Assembly: GCA_030424595.1 (NCBI GenBank)
Contig: JAUHWG010000025.1
Coordinates: 1 to 64,000, forward strand
Direction of reading: 5' to 3'
Source: Polyangia bacterium
GTDB taxonomy: Bacteria; Myxococcota_A; Polyangia; Nannocystales; Nannocystaceae
DNA: 64,000 nt
In this document: positions 35,288 to 44,620 of the stretch, piece after piece
Position numbering within the stretch: position 1 is the first letter of the stretch
How the letters are laid out: every line of letters begins with the position of its first letter
The notes under the pieces: model-generated
Seen by the model: only the letters and a program-made list of their open reading frames with translations
Told to the model about the DNA's origin: nothing
The model's database searches: none
Program-made: the position numbers and the translations under genes

Positions 35288-37681
35288 ATGTTGAGGCGTC
35301 GACGACGATCCTTGGCGGTGCTCGCCGCCTGCGTCCTGCCGCTCGGCTGCGGCGATGACGGTCCGGGTATGGCCTCGGCGACCGATACGAGCTCCGGGAC
35401 GACCACCGCGGAGACCTCGGCCGAGACGGCGACGACGACGTCGCCGATGCCGACGACCGGCGTCAGCTCGGAGACGGACACGGAGGGCGAGACCGAGACG
35501 GACACGGAGGGCGAGACGGAGGGCGAGACGGAGGGCCCCGGCGAGCTCGTCCCCGATCCGGGCGCGGCCCGCTATGCGCTGATCGGCGAAGAGGTCGTCC
35601 TCGACGGCTCGGGATCGATCGGCGCTGTCAGCTATCAGTGGTTCTTCGACGATGGCGAGGGGGGCGGCTGGGCGGAGCCCAAGGACACGCCCATCGCCAC
35701 CGTCTCCTACGCGCAGCTCGGGCGTCACAAGCCGATCCTGACCGTGTACGACGGCGAGGGGAAGAAGAGCTCGGCGGCGGTGACCATCTCGGTCGTCGAG
35801 GAGCCGGTCTGGACGGCCCGTCACGCCTCGTCGGTGCTGAGCTTCGGCGAGGGCGAGGAGGCCCGCTTCGCGGTCGTCTCGCCGGACTCCGACGAGGTCA
35901 TGATCGCCGTCGCCGATCCCGGCGAGGAGGGCTTTGTCGTCGAGCGGAGGATCGAGGTCAAGGGCGGTCCGCGCAGCCTCGCCCACCACGACGGGTGGAT
36001 CCTGGTCGCGGCCCAGGAGGGCGACCGGATCGACGCCGCGCCGGTCAGCGGCGAGGGGCAGGGCTACAGCCTGGCGCTGCCCTACGGGGCGCGGCCCTTC
36101 GGGATCATCGCCACTGCGGAGGGGACGATCTACGCGACCCTGCAGGGGACGGGCGAGGTGGCGCTCGTCTCCCTGGATCCAGAGGAGGGGCTGACGCTGG
36201 TCGGGACGATGCCGGCGCTCCCGGACGCCCGCGGCCTCGCGCTCCTCCCCGACGGGCGGCTCGCGGTCTCCCGCTGGCGCTCCCCCGCCGATGGAGCCGA
36301 GCTCGCGATCGTCGACCCCGAGCTCGGCGAGGCGCCGACGATCTGGCCGCTGGCCTTTGATCCGCAGGCCTCCTCGGACACGGAGATCGGCGGGGTGCCC
36401 TCGTACCTCAGCTCGGTCGTCGTCGCGCCGGGCGGCGGCGAGGCGGCCTTGCCCTCGCTCCAGGCGAACGTCGGCGAGGGCGCCTACCTGAGCGACAAGG
36501 CGATCGCCTTCGACACGACCGTGCGGGCGATCGTCTCCTATCTCGACCTCGAGGCCGGCGCTGAGCTCTTCGCCGATCGCAAGCAATTCGACGGTCGCGG
36601 CCTCGCCTCGGCGGCGGCCTACAGCTACTACGGCGACTATCTCTTCGTCGCCACCCGCGGCTCGCAGTCGGTGGAGCGGATCGACCGGTTTACGGGCGCC
36701 GAGTCGAGCTCGCTCATCCACGTGGGCTACGCGCCGCAGGGGCTCTCGGTCAGCGCCGACGGCCGTTACCTCGCCGTCGACGCCTACATGGGCCGGGAGC
36801 TGGTGATCTACGACATCGCGGCCTTCTCGGCGAACACGCCGGCGCTCGTCCGCCTCGCGATCCCGGGCGCAGAGCCGCTCGCGCCGGCGCTCCTGCTCGG
36901 CAAGCAGCTCTTCAACGACTCGCTCGATCCGCGGCTCAGCAAGGACGGCTACATCGCCTGCGCCCACTGTCACCTCGACGGCGAGACCGATCTCCAGGTC
37001 TGGGACTTCACCGATCGCGGCGAGGGCCTGCGGGACACGATCACCCTGGTCGGGCACGCAGGGGCCGGCGACGGCCCGATCCATTGGTCGGCGAACTTCG
37101 ACGAGGTCCAGGACTTCGAGAACGACATCCGCGGGCCCTTCGCCGGCGCCGGCCTCCTCAGCGATCGCGACTGGGGCACCGGCAGCGTCGACCAGACCCT
37201 CGGCGACCCCAAGGCGGGCCTCTCGGCGGAGCTCGACGCGCTCGCGCTCTACGTCACCTCGCTCAGCGACGAGCCCCGCAGCCCCTATCGCGACCTCGGC
37301 GGTCTCCTGACCCCGCAGGCGGAGGAGGGCCGCTTGCTCTTCGAGTCGCCGGACCTCGGCTGCATCGCCTGTCACAGCGGCGATCGCCTGACCGACAGCC
37401 AATGGGCGGAGCCGATGGTGCCGCTCCTCCACGACGTTGGCACCCTCGGGCCCGGCTCCGGCCAGCGCCTCGGCGGGCCGCTGGAGGGCCTCGACACGCC
37501 GACCCTGCACGGGCTCTGGTACAGCGCCCCCTACCTCCACGACGGCTCGGCGGAGGACCTGATGGCGGTCCTGACGGTCCGCAACCCGGATGACCTCCAC
37601 GGGGTCACCAGCGGTCTCGATGCCGCGGAGCTCGAGGCCTTGGTCGCCTATCTCATGAGCCTCGACGGGTCGATCGACTAG
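35288..37681 (+). CDS. Di-heme cytochrome c lipoprotein with PKD-like and propeller domains
   Basis: 797 residues. Lipobox LPLGC (Cys21); Thr/Glu linker to about 80; PKD-like domain about 85-178 (VVLDGSGSIGAVSYQWFFDDG, HKPILTVYDGEGK); YVTN-type propeller about 180-530; then a C-terminal cytochrome with two heme motifs, CAHCH (558-562) and CIACH (692-696). The two-heme layout with WSANFDEVQDFENDIRGPF between the motifs resembles the MauG/cytochrome c peroxidase superfamily, but whether it is an enzyme or an electron carrier is open. Co-transcribed with the LVIVD lipoprotein. Confidence 0.85.
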   Translation: MLRRRRRSLAVLAACVLPLGCGDDGPGMASATDTSSGTTTAETSAETATTTSPMPTTGVSSETDTEGETETDTEGETEGETEGPGELVPDPGAARYALIGEEVVLDGSGSIGAVSYQWFFDDGEGGGWAEPKDTPIATVSYAQLGRHKPILTVYDGEGKKSSAAVTISVVEEPVWTARHASSVLSFGEGEEARFAVVSPDSDEVMIAVADPGEEGFVVERRIEVKGGPRSLAHHDGWILVAAQEGDRIDAAPVSGEGQGYSLALPYGARPFGIIATAEGTIYATLQGTGEVALVSLDPEEGLTLVGTMPALPDARGLALLPDGRLAVSRWRSPADGAELAIVDPELGEAPTIWPLAFDPQASSDTEIGGVPSYLSSVVVAPGGGEAALPSLQANVGEGAYLSDKAIAFDTTVRAIVSYLDLEAGAELFADRKQFDGRGLASAAAYSYYGDYLFVATRGSQSVERIDRFTGAESSSLIHVGYAPQGLSVSADGRYLAVDAYMGRELVIYDIAAFSANTPALVRLAIPGAEPLAPALLLGKQLFNDSLDPRLSKDGYIACAHCHLDGETDLQVWDFTDRGEGLRDTITLVGHAGAGDGPIHWSANFDEVQDFENDIRGPFAGAGLLSDRDWGTGSVDQTLGDPKAGLSAELDALALYVTSLSDEPRSPYRDLGGLLTPQAEEGRLLFESPDLGCIACHSGDRLTDSQWAEPMVPLLHDVGTLGPGSGQRLGGPLEGLDTPTLHGLWYSAPYLHDGSAEDLMAVLTVRNPDDLHGVTSGLDAAELEALVAYLMSLDGSID

Positions 37682-37698
37682 GCCGACCTAGGACCTGG

Positions 37699-38061
37699 TC
37701 AATGGGCCATGACCGCGAAGGCGCCCAGGCAGGAGCTGAAGGCGATGACCAGGATGATAGGTCCGCTGATCATCAGGCCCGCGCCGAAGTCACGGTGACT
37801 CGTGAGGAGGGCGACGAGGCCGACGAACATCGACAGGATCCCGTGGCCGAAGGGGACGATGATGGCGAAGATCCCCGCGATCTCGCCGAGCGTGCCGCTT
37901 CCGCCGCCGTAGGCGAGGGCGGCGAGCGCCGGGACCAGGTAGAGCGCGAGGATCCCGAGGTTGAAGAGGAGGACCCGGCCGACGCCGCGCAGCCCCTGGT
38001 TTGCGCCTCCGGGGGCGGGCATAGGAGCGGGAGCCGGGGTTGATCCTTGGGGCGTGTTCAT
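37699..38061 (-). CDS. Small membrane protein of the Lgt-like/Tes-like operon
   Basis: 120 residues. Pro/Ala-rich cytosolic N-terminus (1-25), then three to four membrane segments (LLFNLGILALYLVPALAALAY, IAGIFAIIVPFGHGILSMFVGLVALL, LMISGPIILVIAFSSCLGAFA). No known family. Its ATG overlaps the stop of the radical SAM gene by four bases, making it the third gene of that operon. Confidence 0.72.
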   Translation of the reverse strand: MNTPQGSTPAPAPMPAPGGANQGLRGVGRVLLFNLGILALYLVPALAALAYGGGSGTLGEIAGIFAIIVPFGHGILSMFVGLVALLTSHRDFGAGLMISGPIILVIAFSSCLGAFAVMAH

Positions 38062-39470
38062 CGTCTCGCTCCTGGGCGGCGGAGCTCGACGAGACGCTCT
38101 CGCTGGGCCTGACCGCGGTAGAAGAGGTTCATCGTCTCAAACGGGTAGAGCTTTAGGTCCTCGCCGACGATGTGGACACAGGAGCGCTTGATCGCGCGGA
38201 CGTCAAAGTCGTAGGCGTCGATAAAGCGCATGATGATCACTCGAAAGAGGTTGTCGTAGCCGAGCCCAGGGACGTCGACCTTGGGCAGGCAGCACAGGAG
38301 CTGCTTAAAATTCTCCGAGGCCTTGTCGACCGGCGTGCCTGTGCTGAAGAGATCGAGCAGGTGACCGCGGAGCAGCTCCTGGAGCCGGGGCTCCTCCTCG
38401 TAGGCGATCGAATTGCCGGCCTGGAGGAGGTCTGCGGGGCGCAGGAGGCGGGTGAGGGGGACAAGCTCCTCGCCGAGCTTGAGCGCGTAGCCCATCACCA
38501 GCGCGTCCGGGTTGCAGGGGACAGGGATCAGGTCGTCGGCGGTGAAGAGGTCGGACTGCTCCAGGATCGCTCGCCGGACGCCGGTCATCGTCAGGCGGTC
38601 GCGCCCGGGATCGAAGCCGTCGGTGCGGCCGGCGATCTGGGTCGGCTGAAAGGTGACGCCGCGGACACAGGGCTGGCGCCGGGCGAAGTCGAGGATGTCG
38701 CCGATCTCATCTTCGTTGAGCCCCTTTTGCAGGGTGACGACGAGCGTCGTCGACAGGTTGAGCTCGTTTAGGCGCTCTAGGGCGCGCAGGCGGGTCTCCC
38801 GGAGATCGCGGCCGCGGAGGCGTCGCAGCGGCTCCTCGCGCAGGGAGTCGAACTGGAGGTAGATCTCAAAGCCGGGGGCGTACTCGGCGAGGCGCTCGGC
38901 GAAGCCCGGGTCCTGGGCGATCCGCAGGCCGTTGGTGTTGATCATGAGGTGCTTTATCGGCCGCGCCTTGGCGGCGTCGACGATCGCGAAGAACTCGGGG
39001 TGGATCGTCGGCTCGCCGCCGCTCAGCTGGACGACGTCGGGCTCGCCCTCGCTGCGGACGACGGCGTCGAGCATCGCCTCGACCTCGGCGAGGCTGCGGT
39101 GACGGCCGGCGTTGGGCGACGACTCCGCGTAACATGTCGGACAGGTCAGGTTGCAGCGATCGGTGATCTCGACCAGCGTCAGGCAGGAGTGCTGCTCGTG
39201 ATCGGGGCAGAGGCCGCAGTCATAGGGGCAGCCGTGCTCGGTCGCGGTGTGGAAGTGACGGGGCAGGGTGCCCGGCTTGAGGAACTCGCGACAGCGGCGG
39301 TAGTAGTCGATGTCGTCGGCGATCACGACCTCTTGTCGGCCGTGCTCGGGACAGCGCTTGAGCATCACGACCTCGCCCCTGCGGAAGACCACCTTGGCGT
39401 CGACCCGCCGCAGGCAGTGGGGGCAGAGGCTCAGCGTGAAGTCGTAGTAGATGTAGTCGCGGTCGGCCAT
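38058..39470 (-). CDS. Radical SAM protein of the tetraether-lipid-synthase (Tes/MJ0619) type
   Basis: 470 residues. Cys pattern: C16-x2-C19, C40 and C60 (rubredoxin-like N-terminus); C81-x3-C85-x2-C88 with C96; radical SAM core C106-x3-C110-x2-C113 (DRCNLTCPTCYA); SAM-binding GGEPT; and C393, C394, C431 near the end. This set (GCPYDCGLCPDHEQHSC followed directly by the radical SAM motif) is the hallmark of archaeal Tes, which joins lipid tails carbon-to-carbon and carries three [4Fe-4S] clusters plus one rubredoxin-like iron. Bacterial relatives exist whose products are mostly unknown. It overlaps an Lgt-like gene upstream and a membrane protein gene downstream. Confidence 0.85.
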   Translation of the reverse strand: MADRDYIYYDFTLSLCPHCLRRVDAKVVFRRGEVVMLKRCPEHGRQEVVIADDIDYYRRCREFLKPGTLPRHFHTATEHGCPYDCGLCPDHEQHSCLTLVEITDRCNLTCPTCYAESSPNAGRHRSLAEVEAMLDAVVRSEGEPDVVQLSGGEPTIHPEFFAIVDAAKARPIKHLMINTNGLRIAQDPGFAERLAEYAPGFEIYLQFDSLREEPLRRLRGRDLRETRLRALERLNELNLSTTLVVTLQKGLNEDEIGDILDFARRQPCVRGVTFQPTQIAGRTDGFDPGRDRLTMTGVRRAILEQSDLFTADDLIPVPCNPDALVMGYALKLGEELVPLTRLLRPADLLQAGNSIAYEEEPRLQELLRGHLLDLFSTGTPVDKASENFKQLLCCLPKVDVPGLGYDNLFRVIIMRFIDAYDFDVRAIKRSCVHIVGEDLKLYPFETMNLFYRGQAQRERLVELRRPGARR

Positions 39471-40363
39471 GGTCGGGGCGCGAGCAGCTCGCGGGTAGGG
39501 GAGGTGAAGATACGTCGGTAGTAGACGAGGCCGAGCGCGCAGGCGATCTGGATCGCCGAGAGGCCGAAGAGGAGCTCGACCCGCGGCTTGAGCCCGTCGA
39601 CGCCGAGGCGGAAGGCGAGGTAGCTCGCGAGGAAGATCTTAAAGCGCGCCCCGTCGGCGAGGACGACCCTGGCCTCGAGGCGGGCGATCGTCCACCAGAG
39701 GGCGATGAGCGCCGCGATCTCGTAGAGCGCGGTCGGGTGGCGGGGGATGCCGTCGCCGAGATCAAGGCCGGTGATGAAGGCGGTCGGCAGGCCGTGGGTA
39801 CCGTCGGTGAGACCGCTGAGGAAGCAGCCGATCCGGCCCAGGATCATCCCGAGGAGGATCGGTCGGACCATCAGATCGCCCGAGGAGCGGGTGACCCCGA
39901 GGCGACGCTTGGTCAGCTCGACGCAGAGGAGGCCGCCGAGGAGGCCGCCGACGATCGTCTTCGAGGCGATGAGGGCCATGAGATCGTCGCCGCGGAGCAC
40001 CCAGGGGTCCTCCAGGAGGCCGAGGAGGCGGGCGCCGAAGAGGGCGCCGACGCTCGCGGCGATGAAGATGAGCAGGCGCGGCGTCTCGGCGATGGTGTCG
40101 CCCTGGCGAGCCCGGAGGCGCAGGAAGTAGCGGAAGCCGACAGCGAACGCGGCGATCTCAAAGATCGTGTGCACGGGTATCGTGGTCCCCGCGATCGTCG
40201 GCGGAAGATCGAGCGCGAGGGCCAACGTCAGCACAGGCGCCAGGATACTCGGAAGAGCGGAGGCCGTGAGGAGGCCGCCGTGGAGGCCGCAGCGACAGAG
40301 GTGGCGCGGGCGAGCCTCCGCGGGAGCGCTCTTGCGCGTCGTCGCGAGCGTCGTCAGGACCAT
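39431..40363 (-). CDS. Prolipoprotein diacylglyceryl transferase-like (Lgt) membrane protein
   Basis: 310 residues, seven predicted membrane segments. It shows the Lgt signature region: GRIGCFLSGLTDGTHG (E. coli Arg143 and Gly154 kept) and HPTALYE. However, Asn146 and Glu151 of E. coli Lgt, needed for activity, are Cys and Leu here, and the Tyr26 position appears to be His. True Lgt moves diacylglyceryl from phosphatidylglycerol to lipoprotein Cys; this paralogue probably uses another acceptor or donor (inference). The start is uncertain: 40363 has a 40-residue non-membrane lead, and a GTG at 40234 would fit the usual Lgt length better. Its end overlaps the radical SAM gene by 40 bases. Confidence 0.8.
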   Translation of the reverse strand: MVLTTLATTRKSAPAEARPRHLCRCGLHGGLLTASALPSILAPVLTLALALDLPPTIAGTTIPVHTIFEIAAFAVGFRYFLRLRARQGDTIAETPRLLIFIAASVGALFGARLLGLLEDPWVLRGDDLMALIASKTIVGGLLGGLLCVELTKRRLGVTRSSGDLMVRPILLGMILGRIGCFLSGLTDGTHGLPTAFITGLDLGDGIPRHPTALYEIAALIALWWTIARLEARVVLADGARFKIFLASYLAFRLGVDGLKPRVELLFGLSAIQIACALGLVYYRRIFTSPTRELLAPRPWPTATTSTTTSR

Positions 40364-40439
40364 GGTTGGGGCCGCTGGGCCCCTGCCGGCGCCAGCACAT
40401 TCGCTGACGTCAGCCGCTGCGGCTGGTAGGATCCCGGCG

Positions 40440-41681
40440 ATGTCGAATGAAGAGCGTAGCAGCGGCGATTTCGGGCTCGGAGAGGCCTTTGCTGGCGGGG
40501 ATCCCTACCCCGCCTACGCGCGGATCCGGGAGGAGGCGCCGACCCACTTCAACCCGGCGGTCCAGGGCTGGATCGTCAGCCGCTACGTCGACGTCGCGGC
40601 CGCCTTCCGTCACCCCGGGCTCTCGGCCAACCGGATGGGCGCCTACGCCAGGGTCCTGCCGCCGCCGCTCCTCGCCAAGGTGGAGCCGCTGATCCGCAAC
40701 CTCTCGTCGTGGATCCTGATGATGGATCCGCCGGCGCAGACGCGGATCCGCAGCCTGATCGCCGCCGCCTTCACGCCGCGCTTCGTCGAGGCCCTGCGCG
40801 GGAGGATCGAGCACATCGTCGATGAGCTGGTCGACGCGGTCGCCGGTGAGGAGAGCTTCGACGTGATCGCGTCGATCGCCTATCCCCTGCCGGTGCGGGT
40901 CATCGGCGACATGCTCGGCGTGCCGGCGGAGGACCACGATCGCCTCAAGGAGTGGTCGGACGCCCTCGCGACCTTCCTCGGGATCGCCAAGATGGACCCG
41001 GCGATCGTCGCCAAGGCGGTCCGCTCGATCGTCGAGATGGAGGGCTACTTCAACCAGGCGATCGCAGCTCGGCGCGAGAGCCCCGGTGATGACCTGATCT
41101 CGCTGATGGTCGCCGCCCACGACGACGAGGGGCGCCTTAGCGATCAAGAGCTTGTGTCGAGCTGTTGCATGATCCTCTTCGGCGGCCACGAGACGACGAC
41201 CAACCTGATCGGCAACGGCCTCCACACGCTCTTGGGTCATCCCGAGCAGGCTGCGCTGCTGCGATCGGAGCCCGCCCACATCGACACGGCGATCGAGGAG
41301 ATGTTGCGCTACGAGGCGCCGGTCCAGCGGATGGGGCGGCTGAGCGCGACCGATGTGGAGCTCTCGGGGACGACGATCCCCGCGGGGCAGCGGGTCTACC
41401 TGATGCTGGCCTCCGCGAACCGCGATTCGGCCGAGTTTCCGGACCCCGACACCTTCGACATCACCCGCAAGGGGAGCCGTCACCTGAGCCTCGGGGTCGG
41501 GGTTCACTACTGCCTCGGGGCGGCGCTCGGGCGGATGGAGGGCAAGCTCGCGATCGCGGCGCTGCTGCGCCGCTTCCCGGCGCTCACGCTGGACTCCGCA
41601 CGACCGCCGGAGTGGATCAACAACATCACGATCCGGGGCTTTGAGCACCTCCACGTGTTGACCGGTGCCGCTGCTAGCTAG
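40440..41681 (+). CDS. Cytochrome P450
   Basis: 413 residues. I-helix GGHETTTN (oxygen activation), K-helix EEMLRYEAP (ExxR), and heme loop LSLGVGVHYCLGAALGR with ligand Cys358; the usual Phe at the start of the loop is Leu. Soluble bacterial class I type (CYP107-like look), oxidising a small hydrophobic substrate with electrons from a ferredoxin. No ferredoxin or biosynthetic cluster is adjacent, so the substrate is unknown. Divergent from the Lgt-like operon with 76 bases between the starts. Confidence 0.92.
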   Translation: MSNEERSSGDFGLGEAFAGGDPYPAYARIREEAPTHFNPAVQGWIVSRYVDVAAAFRHPGLSANRMGAYARVLPPPLLAKVEPLIRNLSSWILMMDPPAQTRIRSLIAAAFTPRFVEALRGRIEHIVDELVDAVAGEESFDVIASIAYPLPVRVIGDMLGVPAEDHDRLKEWSDALATFLGIAKMDPAIVAKAVRSIVEMEGYFNQAIAARRESPGDDLISLMVAAHDDEGRLSDQELVSSCCMILFGGHETTTNLIGNGLHTLLGHPEQAALLRSEPAHIDTAIEEMLRYEAPVQRMGRLSATDVELSGTTIPAGQRVYLMLASANRDSAEFPDPDTFDITRKGSRHLSLGVGVHYCLGAALGRMEGKLAIAALLRRFPALTLDSARPPEWINNITIRGFEHLHVLTGAAAS

Positions 41682-41741
41682 CAGCCCGCTCTCCCGTCGC
41701 CCGCGTCGGTCTGCCCGTCGAGGGGCCTGAGAGGAGGCAGC

Positions 41742-44561
41742 ATGGGGCGAGACGGCGACGGCGATGGTGATGAGACGACCGTCGAGCGCGTGACCGTGCC
41801 GCGGGGGCCCAGCTCCGGCGACGCTTCGACCCTCGTCTCGGGCGCCGATGCTGGCGCCGATGCTGGCGCCGACGACATCATCACCGCGGTCGAAGGACCG
41901 CCGCCGAGCCGCCTCGCGGACGAGGAGGTGCTCGCCCGCCTCCGCGCGGTCCCGAAGATCGGGCGCTTCACGATCCTCAGGCCCCTAGGTGAGGGGGGTA
42001 TGGGCCAGGTCGTGCTCGCCTACGACGAGGAGCTCGACCGCAAGGTCGCGCTGAAGATGATCCGCGGCCGCCATGCCGAGGACCTCGGGCTGCGTCGACG
42101 CTTCATCCGCGAGGCCCAGGCCCTAGCCCGGCTCAGCCACCCCAACGTGGTGACGATCTACGAGGTCGGCGAGCACCTCGGGCGACCCTTCTTAGCGATG
42201 GAGCTGGTCGTCGGCCCCGACCTTCGCCGCTGGCTCCGGGCGGAGAAGCGGCCCCGCGCAGAGATCCTCCGGGTGTTCTCGGAGGCGGGTCGTGGGCTCG
42301 CGGCGGCCCACGCCGCCGGGATTATCCACCGCGACTTCAAGCCGACGAACGTGCTCGTCGGCGATGATGGTCGGGTGCGGGTCGTCGACTTTGGCCTCGC
42401 CCGGGCGGCCGCCGCGGACGATGGGCGGGACCAAGGCCTGACGGTCGTCGGCACGGTCCTCGGGACCCCAGCCTACATGGCCCCTGAGCAGGTTCTCGGG
42501 GCAGAGGTCGACGGCCGCTGTGATCAGTACGCCTTCGCGGTCGCCCTCCACGAGGCCCTCAGCGGCGCGCGGCCGAAGCTCGGGCGGACCCTCCAGGAGC
42601 GTCGTCAGCGGGTGATGGAGGAGCCTGTGCTCAACGCCGATCTGCAGCCTCGCCTGCGGCGGATCCTGCGGCGCGCGCTCGACCCCTCGCCTGCGGCGCG
42701 CTACCCGTCGATGGACGCGCTCATCGCTGAGCTGAGCGTCGATCCCCAGCGCTGGTGGGCCCGCGGCGCGGTCGCCCTCGCGCTCGTCTGCGGGGCCGCC
42801 TTCGTCGGCCAAGGCCTCGGCGCCGCTGTGGATCCCTGCGCTGGCGGTGAGGATCGTCTGCGCGGGGCCTGGGATCCCGAGATCGCGGTCCGCCTGCGGG
42901 AGGCGCTCGCCGGCGACGAGCCGGGCCATCGCGCCGACGAGGCTGACCGCCTGGTCGCGATCCTCGAGGGGCACGCGGAGTCGTGGGTCGAGAGCGAGAG
43001 GCTCGCCTGCAGCGCCCATCAGCGCGGCGAGAGCAGCGGCGCGACCTTTGACGAGCAGGGGCGATGCCTCGATCGGGAGCGCGACCGCCTGCGGGGGCTC
43101 GTCGGTACGCTCTTAGGCGGCGGGGTCGAGGAGCTCGACGCCGCGCTCGTCGCAGCCCAGCGTCTGCCGCCGCTCTCCCGTTGCCTCGATCTCGAGGGCG
43201 TGAGCCACGGACCGCCGCAGCTCTCGCCGGAGATCCGTGATGAGGTCGACGCTCTGCGGGCTGAGCTTGTCGGGGTCGAGGTCGCCCGCAGCCTCGGCAC
43301 GTCCCCCGCGACGCTGGCGACCGCCGCCCGGATCGTCGACCGGTCCCATGAGCTCGACGCCCCGGGGTTGGAGTCCCAGGCGCTGAAGCTGCGGGGGCAG
43401 CTGCGGGCCGACCTCGGGGACTACGAGGAGGGCGCCCGGGACCTCGAGGCCGCCCTGTGGATGAGCGAGGCCAACGATGATCCGATCGAGGCCGCGGACG
43501 CGATGGCGTCGCTGGTCCACGTGCTCGGCGACAGGCTCGGTCGCCTCGAGGAGGCCGTGCGTTGGCGTCCCCACGCGGACATGCTGATCGCCCGGGTAGG
43601 GCAGGGGAGCCTCTCCGAGGCCCGCGTCGCCTGGGCCTTCGGCGCGGTCGCCCTCCACCATCGTCAGATCGATCGGGCGCTCGTCGATCTCCAGCGGGCG
43701 CTGACCGTCGCCGAGTCCCATGCTGGCCCTGAGAGCATGTTGGTCGCCGGCTACCTCGGCAACCTCGGCGCGGCCCTCGGGGGGAAGGGGGACTATGCCG
43801 GCGCGGGCGCGGCCTTCCGACGCTCCTTGACGATCATGGAGGCGTCGCTCGGCCCGGAGCACGGCACCGTGATGACGCTCCTCGGAAACCTCGCCAACGT
43901 CCACATCGCCGTCGGCGAGTCGGTGGAGGCCCTCGCGCTCCTCCGCGACCTCCTCGCCCGGGCCCTGCGCAGCCGGGGCCCGGACCATCCGCAGACCGCG
44001 TTGGTCCGGCTGAGCCTCGCGCGGGCGTTGATCCGGGTCGAGGCCTGGGCTCCGGCGAAGGAGCAGCTCCTCCTGGCTGTCGCGGTCCAGCGCGAGCGCC
44101 TCGGCCTCCATCGCGAGCTCTTCGCCGCGCTGGAGACGCTCAGCGCTGCGGAGAGCGAGCTCGGTGAGCACCACTCGGCGGGTGAGCACGCCGAGGAGCG
44201 GCTGGAGCTCGCCAAGGCCCTCTTCGCCGAGGACTCGCCGGAGATCCTCGAGGCCTACGTGACGATGGCCGAGCGAGAGCTCGCGGCGGATCACCCGGCG
44301 GAGGTCGCTCGGGTCGTCACCGAAGCGCTGGAGCAGCCGCTCGATCGGACAGCTCGGGAGTCCCCAGACGTGATCTTCTATTTGCGCTATCACCTGGTCT
44401 GGGCGCTCGATCGACAGGGTCGCCGTGGGGCGGCGGCCGAGCTGGCGGCCGAGGTCCACAGGGGGTTGGCCGAGGAGCCGACCGTCTACAGGGATGAATT
44501 GGTCTTCCTAGAGGCCGTTCGGGCGAAAGTCTCCGCTCGCGGGGGGTCTGGCGAGCACTAG
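41742..44561 (+). CDS. Membrane Ser/Thr protein kinase with TPR domain
   Basis: 939 residues. A low-complexity N-terminus precedes a Hanks-type kinase (about 74-333): glycine loop LGEGGMGQV, Lys105 in VALKMI, HRDFKPTN (196-203), DFG (216-218) and GTPAYMAPEQ. One membrane segment (about 339-361) follows, then an outer or periplasmic part with TPR-like helices (about 500-930; ALGGKGDYAGAGAAFRRSL, LLGNLANVHIAVGESVEAL). All catalytic residues are present, so it should be active. This is the standard myxobacterial receptor kinase architecture. Target unknown; possibly co-transcribed with the two small genes that follow. Confidence 0.92.
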   Translation: MGRDGDGDGDETTVERVTVPRGPSSGDASTLVSGADAGADAGADDIITAVEGPPPSRLADEEVLARLRAVPKIGRFTILRPLGEGGMGQVVLAYDEELDRKVALKMIRGRHAEDLGLRRRFIREAQALARLSHPNVVTIYEVGEHLGRPFLAMELVVGPDLRRWLRAEKRPRAEILRVFSEAGRGLAAAHAAGIIHRDFKPTNVLVGDDGRVRVVDFGLARAAAADDGRDQGLTVVGTVLGTPAYMAPEQVLGAEVDGRCDQYAFAVALHEALSGARPKLGRTLQERRQRVMEEPVLNADLQPRLRRILRRALDPSPAARYPSMDALIAELSVDPQRWWARGAVALALVCGAAFVGQGLGAAVDPCAGGEDRLRGAWDPEIAVRLREALAGDEPGHRADEADRLVAILEGHAESWVESERLACSAHQRGESSGATFDEQGRCLDRERDRLRGLVGTLLGGGVEELDAALVAAQRLPPLSRCLDLEGVSHGPPQLSPEIRDEVDALRAELVGVEVARSLGTSPATLATAARIVDRSHELDAPGLESQALKLRGQLRADLGDYEEGARDLEAALWMSEANDDPIEAADAMASLVHVLGDRLGRLEEAVRWRPHADMLIARVGQGSLSEARVAWAFGAVALHHRQIDRALVDLQRALTVAESHAGPESMLVAGYLGNLGAALGGKGDYAGAGAAFRRSLTIMEASLGPEHGTVMTLLGNLANVHIAVGESVEALALLRDLLARALRSRGPDHPQTALVRLSLARALIRVEAWAPAKEQLLLAVAVQRERLGLHRELFAALETLSAAESELGEHHSAGEHAEERLELAKALFAEDSPEILEAYVTMAERELAADHPAEVARVVTEALEQPLDRTARESPDVIFYLRYHLVWALDRQGRRGAAAELAAEVHRGLAEEPTVYRDELVFLEAVRAKVSARGGSGEH

Positions 44562-44620
44562 GATCGGCTCTAGACGGCTCTGGCTGGCTCCAGGAGTGAA
44601 AGCGCGGAGGGGGCGCCGCT

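Noticed and set aside
35267..37600. 777-codon minus-strand open frame opposite the di-heme cytochrome gene
   Set aside because: Antisense to CxxCH motifs and propeller repeats; composition typical of a GC-rich shadow.
40440..41681. P450 as part of a natural-product cluster
   Set aside because: No polyketide, peptide, terpene or tailoring genes are adjacent; the neighbours are a lipid-type operon and a receptor kinase.
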